A stretch of DNA of 64,000 bases from positions 181,355 through 245,354 of the forward strand of contig JAFGEQ010000015.1 in assembly GCA_016931515.1 (NCBI GenBank). Reading direction: 5' to 3'. The stretch is from a candidate division CSSED10-310 bacterium (GTDB lineage Bacteria; CSSED10-310). Below the pieces are notes generated by a model. That model had not been told where the DNA came from, searched no databases, and was given only the letters and a program-made list of their open reading frames with translations. Shown here in pieces: positions 26,501-35,635 of this stretch. Position numbers and translations under genes: made by a program. Within the stretch, counting starts at the first letter, position 1. Each line of letters begins with the position of its first letter.

Positions 26501-27600
26501 TGAGACCGGTCCCGATCCCGCCCTTTGCCGGCACGTATTGATTTCAACGACAGCACGATACTTCCTTCTACATGAAACGGGTTGTAATCTTCAACTGATT
26601 CTTTTTTCCAGAGTAATTCATCTTCCATCTTCCGGTTACGGCGTATGAAGCGCCTGCTGAGAATGATATGGTGCATATGCTTGATCAAGCTTCCGATTAC
26701 CCGCAGATGCAGGATCAATTCGGCCTTATTCCGGGTGTTCCATGCATGCCGAATGCCGTTACCGAGATACCGGTGGAATATCCGGCCACCGTAACGCCGA
26801 AGGTTCCTGGTTTCGTAATTTTTCAGAAAGACCAGCAAATAATTGCGCAGAAACCAGAATCGGGACCATAATGGATCCGTGGTGTCGCGCGATGATGTCC
26901 TATATTTGTGAAGCACGATGGCATCCGGTGCTGTGATAAAACGATATCCGAGGATATTCCCGCGGTAACACACATCAAAATCTTCGCAATAAGACCAGAA
27001 TATTTCATCAAACCCGCCAATATTCAGGAATCGGTTTCGATGAAACAGAACGGCGGGAAAAATAGATCCGAACACGGTTTCTGATTCATTAAGTCCACCG
27101 AGATCCGGTAATCCCACCCGGGAATCCCGCCAATGGCACGATTCGAACCAGTCCACGCCGAATGCATTGATAAAAGATGGCATGGAGTAAAACATGACTT
27201 TGGGAAAAACACCCAATACGGGTCGATCCGGTTGTTTATTCACTGCCGGATGGTTATCGATCGGAGGGTGTGTGAAGGTATCGACCAGATTACTGAGACT
27301 GTTCGGTTGAAGAGCCAAATCCTGGTTTAAAAGAAGAACGAGTTCACCTCGGGCGGCGCGGATACCCCGATTCATGCCCCGACAAAAACCCTCGTTGTTC
27401 GGCAACGCAACAAGCTGTGCGACAGGCCAGTGATCACGGAGATAATCGACCGAGCCATCGGTCGATCCATTATCGACAATAATCAATTCGAAGTTTTGAT
27501 AGGGTTGATTGCATATGGAAGAGAGACACTCCGGAAGATGCTCCATTCCATTGAAACTCAGAACGATGACCGATAGTGTCGGTGCGTCGTGGTCAGTCAT
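26497..27600 (-). CDS. Glycosyltransferase family 2 protein
   Basis: A 367-residue GT-A enzyme with LSVIVLSFNGMEHLPECLSS at the N-terminus, IVDNGSTDGSVDYL, NNEGFCRGMNRGI, LLNQDLAL and SYCEDFDVCYRG. It is of the same WbbL-like type as the gene at 23802-24824. Residues 290 onward are basic, with no clear domain. It begins 32 bases after the glutamine synthetase gene and is coupled to the next GT4 gene by a four-base overlap, so the five minus-strand genes from 29069 to 22817 are likely one transcript. Confidence 0.9.
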   Translation of the reverse strand: MTDHDAPTLSVIVLSFNGMEHLPECLSSICNQPYQNFELIIVDNGSTDGSVDYLRDHWPVAQLVALPNNEGFCRGMNRGIRAARGELVLLLNQDLALQPNSLSNLVDTFTHPPIDNHPAVNKQPDRPVLGVFPKVMFYSMPSFINAFGVDWFESCHWRDSRVGLPDLGGLNESETVFGSIFPAVLFHRNRFLNIGGFDEIFWSYCEDFDVCYRGNILGYRFITAPDAIVLHKYRTSSRDTTDPLWSRFWFLRNYLLVFLKNYETRNLRRYGGRIFHRYLGNGIRHAWNTRNKAELILHLRVIGSLIKHMHHIILSRRFIRRNRKMEDELLWKKESVEDYNPFHVEGSIVLSLKSIRAGKGRDRDRSQ

Positions 27601-27632
27601 TCATCCCCGGCATGACCTGCTCTCCTCGTGAA

Positions 27633-29069
27633 TCAGCAACTGAAATACAGTTGGAACTCCAGGGGAGTTGGAGTTTGTTGTGTGGGAATGATTTCCCTCT
27701 GCCTGCGCGATGTAATCCAGCCATCGATCAATTGCTGGCTGAAAACGTCGTTTTCCCGAAGATAGGAGTGATCCTTCTCGAGGGCCGACAGAGCTTCCTC
27801 GAGACTTCCTGGAAGCGAGGGTATTTTCCGTTGTATGGCACGGGGTTCGAGCCGGATATCATTGAACGGTCCCCACCCGTTTTTTCCGGCGTGAATGCCT
27901 TTTTGTACGCCGTCCAATCCCGCCATCACGATGGCTGAAGCGGCAAAATAGATATTGCATGTTGCATCCGGCGACCGGATTTCGAAGCGTTTTTTATCGG
28001 GTGAGTTGGCATATTTGGGAATACGAATGGCTGAATTGCGGCTTCCCATGGAGAAAAACAGGTTGGTGGGAGCTTCGAAACCGGGAATCAGTCGCCTGTA
28101 TGAGTTTGTACTGGGATTTGTGAAAGCGGCGAGAGAGCGTCCGTGACGGATGATGCCGCCGATGAAACAATGGGCGGTGTCCGAGAGTCCGCTCGGATCA
28201 TTTTCATCGAAGAAAAGAGGTCCGCCGTTTTTATCAGTCAGGCGCAGATGCATATGCAGACCGTTACCGGCTTCACCGGCTATCGGTTTAGGCATGAATG
28301 TTGCCGTGACTCCGTTGCCGATTGCGACATTATGTACGAAATACTTCGCCAGCATCGTTCTGTCGCATGCATCCATCATCGGAGCGAGTGTCAGTTCGAT
28401 TTCCTGCTGGCCGGTGGCACCAACTTCATGATGATGGTATTTCACGTCGATACCGATTGATTCCAGGTGTTCGACGACTTCGGCACGGATATCGCGGTAG
28501 AAATCCTGAGGTGGCGCACGGTGATACCCCTGCTGAACCGGAATCCAGTGTCCGCTGAGCGGATTCGTTTCATCGTCACTAAGCCCCGATCGTTCACTGC
28601 TTTCGATATCGAAAAAACTGCGATGCGGTGAAACATCATAGCTGACTTTGTCCATCAGGTTGAATTCGAGTTCGGGAAGCAAAAAGACAGAATCTGCTAT
28701 TTTTTCGGTTCGTGCGTAATCGAGTGTTCTCTTTGCAACCGAGCGCGGATCACCCATGAACGGAAGTCGTGAATCAGCCTCCACGATATCGCAGATCATG
28801 CTGATAGTGGATCGCTCCCAGAAGGGATCAATAAATGCGGTATCCAGGTCGGGGATCAAGCACATATCTCCACTTTTGACATTTTTAAAACCGACGCTGG
28901 ACCCATCGAAGCCGACGCCTTCCGTCAGCAGTGCCTCGTTCATCGAACGAGCCGGCAGAGTTACATGCCTGAATTTGCCGATCAGATCGACAAACTTCAG
29001 ATCCACCATCTGGATATTCGCATCACTGATACGTTTTTGCATCTGCACCAGCTTCTCAAGTTTTTTCAT
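27633..29069 (-). CDS. glnA: Glutamine synthetase, type I
   Basis: A 478-residue GSI enzyme that joins ammonia to glutamate using ATP. Visible signatures are GVGFDGSSV near residue 52, LLPELEFNL, the HHHEVGATGQQEI stretch, KPIAGEAGNGLHMHLRL (metal and ATP site) and NPSTNSYRRLIPGFEAP. The region that carries the adenylylated tyrosine in enterobacterial GS (NLYDLP) reads FNDIRLEP here, so adenylylation control is unlikely. A GGAG ribosome site lies before the ATG. It heads a run of glycosyltransferase genes, an unusual location; it may be the cell's main enzyme or serve local glutamine demand. Confidence 0.95.
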   Translation of the reverse strand: MKKLEKLVQMQKRISDANIQMVDLKFVDLIGKFRHVTLPARSMNEALLTEGVGFDGSSVGFKNVKSGDMCLIPDLDTAFIDPFWERSTISMICDIVEADSRLPFMGDPRSVAKRTLDYARTEKIADSVFLLPELEFNLMDKVSYDVSPHRSFFDIESSERSGLSDDETNPLSGHWIPVQQGYHRAPPQDFYRDIRAEVVEHLESIGIDVKYHHHEVGATGQQEIELTLAPMMDACDRTMLAKYFVHNVAIGNGVTATFMPKPIAGEAGNGLHMHLRLTDKNGGPLFFDENDPSGLSDTAHCFIGGIIRHGRSLAAFTNPSTNSYRRLIPGFEAPTNLFFSMGSRNSAIRIPKYANSPDKKRFEIRSPDATCNIYFAASAIVMAGLDGVQKGIHAGKNGWGPFNDIRLEPRAIQRKIPSLPGSLEEALSALEKDHSYLRENDVFSQQLIDGWITSRRQREIIPTQQTPTPLEFQLYFSC

Positions 29070-29184
29070 GCCCGCATGTCTCCTTTGTTAAAAAATTTTA
29101 TGCGTGGATGAGCCTCTGATTAACTTAAGAAAACCCGTCTCGGAATTCAAGTATTACGCGCGGTTTAAATATTTTATAGAGCAT

Positions 29185-29213
29185 CTGGCATTTTTTTTGT
29201 ATCCGGTTATACT
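29185..29213 (+). promoter_or_regulatory. Probable sigma70-type promoter
   Basis: CTGGCA (29185-29190), a 17-base T-rich spacer and TATACT (29208-29213) stand 48 bases before the ATG of the first clan-CD protease gene, with a GGAGGGG ribosome site between them. Spacing is ideal and the -10 is five of six. Confidence 0.45.
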
Positions 29214-29260
29214 GAATGGCGTTTATTTGTGGCGACGATAACAACAATCTGGAGGGGTTT

Positions 29261-31846
29261 ATGAAGCAGCTTTTATTGATAAGTATTATTCTGGTGATCT
29301 GCTGCAGTTTCACCTGCACTGCCTTGGGGGTGGTAGATACACCCGAACAAGCGTTTTCGATTGTGAAGAGCGATGTGCTCGAAGGGACACGCGGTGACCT
29401 TCCGGTCTATGTATCCGACAGTGTTTTTCCGGCCGGAACAGTGATCCGGACATTCAAGGGCCCGTTCATGACATTGGATGCTCCCGCATGGTTTGCTTTC
29501 ATTGATCTTCACCCGGGTGCCAACTGGGAGCATGAGTGCCTGTTTGTACTGATCGATCCCATCAGTGGTGAAAGCCAATCGATCGAAGCGACAAGACCAC
29601 CTGAGAATATAAATAAACTGAAACATTTTCAGGGTGTCGATATTTTCGGCGGCAAGAATGTCCGACCGGTGTCCTCCGTGAAATCTTTCGCGGGTCGCAG
29701 CATAGAAAATTGCTACGCCGTGATCCTGTCCGGCGGAGCCTCCTCGGGGTCGAACCATGTGCGTTATTGGAACGATTGCTCCAGCATTTACAAAACCCTG
29801 GTTGACACTTACGGCTATCTCGATGAGAACATCATCGTTGCCATCTCGGACGGGACCAATCCAGCCCCTGATCAATCGAACGGAGGCAACTCGGACCCCG
29901 ATCTGGATGGAGACGGCGATGATGATATCATGTATTCCTGCATACGCACCAACCTGAACACGATTTTCAGCAATCTGGCATCGACGCTGGATTCCTCCGA
30001 TACACTGTTCATCTTCACGACCGATCACGGTAACGGGCAATCCGGGGTTCCAGGTCAACCGACATCGATGAATCTCTGGAATAGCGAGGAAATATGGGAT
30101 TATGAGTTTGCAGCACTTCTGGAACCGATTCAATGCCGCGAAATGATCCTGACGCTCGAACCGTGCTTCAGCGGCGGATTCGTCAATGATGTGATCGACA
30201 TGAACTCGACGGTTCCTCGCGTGATTTCGACCGCTGCGAACGACCACGAGTATTCATGGGCGATGCCGCCGGATTACGTCTATGACACATATGTGTTTCA
30301 CTGGACGGCAGCGATCAACTGGGAAGACGCTTACGGCAATCCGGTCGATGCGGATACGAACAACGACGGCGAAATCACTATGGATGAAGCGTATGCATAT
30401 GCACTGGACATGGATGAAGACGACGAGCATCCTCAGTATGGTGAGTGGCCGACCGGTTACGGCGCGACATTGACAATGACAGGCAGTGGACCGACGTCCG
30501 ATGGCACCGTCAAACTGAAAAGGGATTTATATAATTGTGATGACATGATTATTATCACAGTTGAAGATCTTGACCTGCTTGGTTCCGGATCGGTTGATGT
30601 TACGATCGTCAGTTCATCTGAAACGACTCCGGAAACCGTCAGCCTTGCGGAGGTCAGTGACGGCCGATTCGAAGGAACGATAGCAACGGCGACCGGCACC
30701 CCGGCTGCCGACGGCATCCTTCAAGTGTCCCCCGACGACACCATTACGGTGTCCTATTACGATGAAAATTACGGGGGTGCCGGACCATATACCGTGACAG
30801 ATACGGCATCGGTCGACTGCACACAACCGGTGATTTCCAATGTTATGATCGCCGATGTCAGTGAATCGTCATTTATAGTCACCTGGACAACCAGCGAGCC
30901 GGCGACATCCGTTGTATATTACAGTGACTCACCCGCACCGGGTATAATGATGGAAGACTCCGATCTTGTGACGGATCACTCAATGAACGTCACCGGATTG
31001 TCAGATTGCACGTATTATTATGTCGCAGTGGAATCAACCGATGCTGCAGCCAATATGGCATCTGATGACAACGGCGGTGCGTATTATGGAGTTCAGACAC
31101 TTGAGCTGGTTACATTGCTTGAAGCGAATATGGATTCCGATCCGGGATGGACGTATGAAAATCAATGGGCATGGGGTGTTCCAACCGGTTCAGGGGGTGA
31201 TCCTTCGAGCGGCTATACCGGTTCCAGTGTAGTGGGCTACAACCTGTCCGGCACGTATCCGAACAACCTGCCGCAAACTCATTGCACAACACAGGCATTT
31301 GACTGTTCGACAGCCAGCCAGGTCTATTTGAGTTTCTGGAAATGGCTGGGCGTCGAAAGTTCCACCTGGGATCATGCATCCATTTCGGCGTCCGGAGACA
31401 ACGGATCGTCATGGACCGTAGTTTGGGATCATACAGGGAGTTCGACTCTACCGACTTCATGGTCCTATGTCGAATATGATATCAGTGCCGTCGCAGCCGG
31501 TAACAGTCAGGTTAAAATCCGTTGGACAATGGGAGCAACCGATTCATCAGTCGTTTACTGCGGCTGGAATATCGACGATGTTCTGGTCAGCTATACGCTG
31601 CCCTGCACTGAGCCGACACCCACCCCCTATGTCACATGTAACCATGACGGTGATGTAACTTGCGATGGATCGATAACTGCCGGCGACGCTCAACTGGCAT
31701 TCCTCATTGCCCTGGGAGCATATACACCCAACGAAGAGGAAAATTGCGCGGCTGATTGTAACGAGGATGGTTCCTGCACAGCGGGTGACGCTCAGATGAT
31801 TTTCATGACGGCGTTGGGCACTGCATCCTGTATGGACCCGATGTAA
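29261..31846 (+). CDS. Secreted clan-CD (legumain/caspase-like) cysteine protease with dockerin-like tail
   Basis: The ATG at 29261 follows GGAGGGG and starts a signal peptide (MKQLLLISIILVICCSFTC). The 861-residue product has a peptidase region at about 145-400, with catalytic His256 (TTDHGNG) and Cys302 (LEPCFSGG) in the order and context of clan CD C13/C14 enzymes. After it come an Ig-like domain (NCDDMIIITVEDLDL), an Fn3-like domain (ISNVMIADVSESSFIVTW), a MAM/jelly-roll-like domain (DPGWTYENQWAWG), a PTPTPY linker, and two EF-hand/dockerin-like repeats (D-G-S-I-T-A-G-D-A-Q). The same C-terminal series occurs in the next two genes. Secretion and proteolysis are well supported; substrate and partner are unknown. 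Confidence 0.88.
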   Translation: MKQLLLISIILVICCSFTCTALGVVDTPEQAFSIVKSDVLEGTRGDLPVYVSDSVFPAGTVIRTFKGPFMTLDAPAWFAFIDLHPGANWEHECLFVLIDPISGESQSIEATRPPENINKLKHFQGVDIFGGKNVRPVSSVKSFAGRSIENCYAVILSGGASSGSNHVRYWNDCSSIYKTLVDTYGYLDENIIVAISDGTNPAPDQSNGGNSDPDLDGDGDDDIMYSCIRTNLNTIFSNLASTLDSSDTLFIFTTDHGNGQSGVPGQPTSMNLWNSEEIWDYEFAALLEPIQCREMILTLEPCFSGGFVNDVIDMNSTVPRVISTAANDHEYSWAMPPDYVYDTYVFHWTAAINWEDAYGNPVDADTNNDGEITMDEAYAYALDMDEDDEHPQYGEWPTGYGATLTMTGSGPTSDGTVKLKRDLYNCDDMIIITVEDLDLLGSGSVDVTIVSSSETTPETVSLAEVSDGRFEGTIATATGTPAADGILQVSPDDTITVSYYDENYGGAGPYTVTDTASVDCTQPVISNVMIADVSESSFIVTWTTSEPATSVVYYSDSPAPGIMMEDSDLVTDHSMNVTGLSDCTYYYVAVESTDAAANMASDDNGGAYYGVQTLELVTLLEANMDSDPGWTYENQWAWGVPTGSGGDPSSGYTGSSVVGYNLSGTYPNNLPQTHCTTQAFDCSTASQVYLSFWKWLGVESSTWDHASISASGDNGSSWTVVWDHTGSSTLPTSWSYVEYDISAVAAGNSQVKIRWTMGATDSSVVYCGWNIDDVLVSYTLPCTEPTPTPYVTCNHDGDVTCDGSITAGDAQLAFLIALGAYTPNEEENCAADCNEDGSCTAGDAQMIFMTALGTASCMDPM

Positions 31847-31877
31847 CCGATTGATCGCATAACGAATTTCAAATTTG

Positions 31878-31909
31878 ACCGGCTTCGATGTCATGAAGCC
31901 GGTTTTTTT
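31878..31909 (+). terminator. Rho-independent terminator after the first protease gene
   Basis: Inverted repeat ACCGGCTTC / GAAGCCGGT with a seven-base loop, followed by seven T. It lies 31 bases after the stop codon of the protease gene. Confidence 0.9.
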
Positions 31910-32069
31910 CTATCTTATATATCAATATACATGACAACATGGTATAAATCTTGAATCCGTTCCGGGTGGCGGAATATTCCTGTTTGATGTCAATACTGAA
32001 AACAGTTGAATAGTAAAGGAAAAGGACTGTCGATTTTTTGAAAACAGGCTTTTTAGCCAAGGAGGGATT

Positions 32070-35000
32070 ATGAAGCGTGTGATATTCCTGTTTTTACTGA
32101 TCATCTCGATCATACCTGTGTCTCAGGCCGGTTGGGTATCACTGAGCGGTGAAGCCGAAGGCGCTGAACCCACGGCAACGTTGTCAGGAAGCAACAACAG
32201 CGGCGTAATGGTGACAGTAGAGATTCCCGGATTTTATGAAGACGATGTAGAGGTTGGCGGAATGTTATTCAAATCAATCAAGATTCCGAGCGCCGGCCGA
32301 ACATTGGATATCGGATATCCGGAAATGCCGAAAGTGACACTCCAGATTGCTATTCCCGACACGGGAAACGTCGCGATTCGGGAGATCGATCGGCAGACTC
32401 GGACTCTAGACGGTTATCGAATTGCACCGATGCAGAAACCGACAACAGACATCGATCCGCAGCCCGGTTTCATCAGGGAGCAGAAAGCATATGAACTTGA
32501 CCGTTACCCGACAAAGGGTGTTGCTGTGAGTGATCCAGCCATCCGTCGCGATGTCAGGTTTGTAACAGTGGATGTTTATCCTGTCATTGCACGTTCCTTG
32601 GACGAAGAAATCGATGCCGCAGGCAGCATAACCTTCGAACTGTCCTTCAATGACAGTCCCGGAAAAAACGAAAAAATCAGGAAAACGGATGTGATATCTC
32701 CGGAACTTGATAGCATGTATCGTCATTCATTCCTGAATTATGATTCTCTTGGTCTTAAGGTCGGGACTTCCAGAGACAGCAATGTCCGCTATCTTATCAT
32801 ATCGGCTGATTCGCACATTGCCGCGATTACTCCACTGGCGGATTGGTGGAACCGGACTGGATTGAAAACGGTTGTCCGGCCGACAAGTCAGACCGGTACC
32901 ACGGCCGCTCAGATAAAAGCGGAGATCTCAAATTATTACACTAATGAGAACACGGAGTATGTGTTGCTTGTTGGAGAGACTACCGAGATCGCTCTGGCAA
33001 ATCCGGGAACAGAAAGTCCGGGTGACTACGATTATCAACTGCTGGAAGGCGGCGATACATATGCCGATATCGCACTTGGGCGAATTCTCCATACTGACAA
33101 CGATAAAATATCGCACATTGTAGCTCGGACCCTGAATTTTGTTCAGACTCCACCGGCAGACGGTTGGCTCGGAAAAACAATGCTCTGTGCGCATGAGGAG
33201 CTTTATCCTGGCAAGTACACGGAATGCAAGGAGTTCATCCGGACCTTCCCATATGCCATCGAAAACTACATCTATGACACATATTATCCGCCGGAAGGTG
33301 CGACCCAGGCTGCCGTGAAGGCAGCCATGGAAGAGGGGCGAGTGGTTGTGAATTACCGCGGCCACGGAGACACTGGCGAATGGTCATGGAGTATCGGATG
33401 GTTCAACAGTACAATCTATGCGTTGAACAATGGCGCTCATACTCCAATCGTATGGAACATCGCATGCTATTGTGGAAATATTACCGGTGCTACCGAATGC
33501 CTGTCCGAAGCATGGCAAAATGCCGGTTCGAGTGGTGAAGGCGGTGCAGTTGCAAATATCGGTGCAACGGAACCCTCCTATACTATCGCCAATCACGCTT
33601 TCGATAAGATGCTCTATCAAGCGCCGCTGAACGAAGGCATCAACCGATTGGGATACATCGTTGATCGCAGCAAGCAGTATATGATCGAGGAAGAGGGTGA
33701 ATACGGCGAAGACAACGCCTATATGTATATCATCTTCGGCGATCCGGCCATCGATATCCCGGCTCAGACGTTGTTTGATGGCGACATTGATCATCTGCCG
33801 ACCGTCAGTATGGGCGGCGGAATGTTCTCCGTATCAGTCGCTGATGCCGGATCCCCGGTTGAGAACGCGATGGTCTGCATCATGAAGGACGATGATGGCC
33901 TATATGAAGTGGCTTATACTGATGCGTCGGGAAATGCAGAATTACCCACACTGCTGACCAGTGGCGGAACCATGCAGTTAACAGTCACCGCTCATAATAT
34001 GCTGCCTTATATGGTGGATATTCTTGTCCAGGCTGCCGGATGCGGCGCCGTCCTGATGGACCAGAACATTTACAACTGCGACCAGACCATCACGATCAAT
34101 GTATGGGATTCAGATTTGAATGTGAATCCTGGCGTTGTCGAGACAACCTACGTCGATGTCACCTCGGATACGACTCCCGCAGGTGAAGCTGTTATGTTAA
34201 CGGAAAGCGGACCCGACAGCGGTCAGTTTACCGGGACAATCATGACATCCGACACTCAATCGGGTGCCGGTTACATACAGGTTGCACACGATGATGTCAT
34301 CACTGTCACATATCAGGATGCGGATTGTGAAGGCAGCCCGGTTGAAGTGACCGATACAGCCGATACAGATTGTCAGGGGCCCGCAATCACTGATGTCACA
34401 GTTGCAGCCATCTCCACCGATTACTTTACAATCACATGGAATACCAGTGAACTGGCTGATACCATGCTGACATGGGGCGAATCAATTCCGCCGACAAACG
34501 ATGAAATCAATACAACGTTGCGAACGAGTCATTCCGTCACGGTTGAGGATCTGGACGACTGCACGCAGTATTTTTTCCAGATCGGTGCCACAGATGTTTC
34601 AGGGAACTACACGGAAGACAATAACGGTGGGATGTACTATGCGGCTGTGACCTACGAGTTGCAGGTATATCTCGAGGCCGATATGGATACCAACCCGGGT
34701 TGGACATATGAAAACCAATGGGCATGGGGAGTTCCGGCGGGTTCCGGCGGGGATCCGTCCAGTGGGAATACGGGATCCAACGTCGTCGGGTATAATCTCA
34801 ATGGAACCTACACCAACAGCATGCCGCAGACCTTCTGTACCACTCAATCCTTTGATTGCAGTGAAGCCGGTGAAGTATTCCTGAGCTATTATCATTGGCT
34901 GGGGGTGGAGAGTGCCACGTGGGATCACGCCTCCGTCCAGGTATCCGGTAACGGCGGCAGTTCATGGACCACGATTTGGGATCACATAGGAAGCTCGGTT

Positions 35001-35402
35001 CAACCATCCAGTTGGAGCTACAGTGAGTATGATATTTCCGCTGTCGCAGCCGGACAGTCCAATGTCAAAATTCGATGGGTCATGGGTACCACTGACAGTT
35101 CAGTGGTGTACTGCGGTTGGAACCTCGATGATGTAATGGTCAGTTGTACACTCGAATGCACGACGATTCCGACCCCGACTCCGACACCGGACTGCCAGCA
35201 CACGGGTGATACGAATCTCGACGGTGGAGTAACGGCTGGAGATGCCCAGATGTGCTTCATGATCGCGCTGGGGACTTACACACCAACCTATCAGCAGGAA
35301 TGTGCCGCCGACTGTAACGGTGACGGGTCCTGCACTGCCGGGGATGCTCAGGGTATCTTCCTGACCGCATTGGGTTCCGGCACATGTGTCGATCCGTTGT
35401 AA
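32070..35402 (+). CDS. Secreted gingipain-like C25 cysteine protease with dockerin-like tail (I)
   Basis: A 1110-residue protein with AGGAGG before the ATG and a signal peptide ending SQA-G. Residues 25-215 resemble the C25 propeptide. The catalytic domain spans about 238-560, with YLIISADSHI, LLVGETTEI, His432 (NYRGHGD) and Cys466 (NIACYC). The C-terminal part repeats the Ig-like, Fn3-like and MAM-like domains of the neighbouring proteases, then a PTPTPTPD linker and two Cys-containing dockerin-like repeats (TAGDAQ). Gingipain relatives are secreted Arg/Lys-type endopeptidases in Bacteroidota, usually with a T9SS tail; I see no such tail here. The role is inferred as extracellular proteolysis. 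Confidence 0.9.
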   Translation: MKRVIFLFLLIISIIPVSQAGWVSLSGEAEGAEPTATLSGSNNSGVMVTVEIPGFYEDDVEVGGMLFKSIKIPSAGRTLDIGYPEMPKVTLQIAIPDTGNVAIREIDRQTRTLDGYRIAPMQKPTTDIDPQPGFIREQKAYELDRYPTKGVAVSDPAIRRDVRFVTVDVYPVIARSLDEEIDAAGSITFELSFNDSPGKNEKIRKTDVISPELDSMYRHSFLNYDSLGLKVGTSRDSNVRYLIISADSHIAAITPLADWWNRTGLKTVVRPTSQTGTTAAQIKAEISNYYTNENTEYVLLVGETTEIALANPGTESPGDYDYQLLEGGDTYADIALGRILHTDNDKISHIVARTLNFVQTPPADGWLGKTMLCAHEELYPGKYTECKEFIRTFPYAIENYIYDTYYPPEGATQAAVKAAMEEGRVVVNYRGHGDTGEWSWSIGWFNSTIYALNNGAHTPIVWNIACYCGNITGATECLSEAWQNAGSSGEGGAVANIGATEPSYTIANHAFDKMLYQAPLNEGINRLGYIVDRSKQYMIEEEGEYGEDNAYMYIIFGDPAIDIPAQTLFDGDIDHLPTVSMGGGMFSVSVADAGSPVENAMVCIMKDDDGLYEVAYTDASGNAELPTLLTSGGTMQLTVTAHNMLPYMVDILVQAAGCGAVLMDQNIYNCDQTITINVWDSDLNVNPGVVETTYVDVTSDTTPAGEAVMLTESGPDSGQFTGTIMTSDTQSGAGYIQVAHDDVITVTYQDADCEGSPVEVTDTADTDCQGPAITDVTVAAISTDYFTITWNTSELADTMLTWGESIPPTNDEINTTLRTSHSVTVEDLDDCTQYFFQIGATDVSGNYTEDNNGGMYYAAVTYELQVYLEADMDTNPGWTYENQWAWGVPAGSGGDPSSGNTGSNVVGYNLNGTYTNSMPQTFCTTQSFDCSEAGEVFLSYYHWLGVESATWDHASVQVSGNGGSSWTTIWDHIGSSVQPSSWSYSEYDISAVAAGQSNVKIRWVMGTTDSSVVYCGWNLDDVMVSCTLECTTIPTPTPTPDCQHTGDTNLDGGVTAGDAQMCFMIALGTYTPTYQQECAADCNGDGSCTAGDAQGIFLTALGSGTCVDPL

Positions 35403-35435
35403 TTCCATTCGATCCCGCACTATGAGCAATTGATG

Positions 35436-35464
35436 AAAGCCCCTGGAAACAGGGGCTTTTTTTT
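35436..35464 (+). terminator. Rho-independent terminator after C25 protease I
   Basis: AAAGCCCCTG / CAGGGGCTTT with a short GAAA-type loop and a run of T, 34 bases after the stop. The stem is nearly the same as that of the terminator at 39019. Confidence 0.92.
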
Positions 35465-35635
35465 GAGTTGATAAATAGAAAGACGGACCGGTGGGGTGAT
35501 GGAGCAGACGGTGATATCAGGATGTTCAAAATGAAGACGGGGAGGTACCGGATTACGCGTGAATACTTGGTATGAAAATTGCTCAAATACGGGCAGCATG
35601 ATTTGTGCTTAGAGAATTTTTACATAGGAGGAAAC

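Noticed and set aside
29185-29205. A sigma54 (-24/-12) promoter before the first protease gene
   Set aside because: TGGCA is present but the -12 part reads TTTGTA rather than TTGCA; the sigma70-type reading with TATACT fits better.
29273-30247. A 324-codon minus-strand frame opposite the first clan-CD protease
   Set aside because: The plus strand has a signal peptide, His/Cys catalytic motifs and a strong ribosome site; the antisense frame lacks any recognisable feature.
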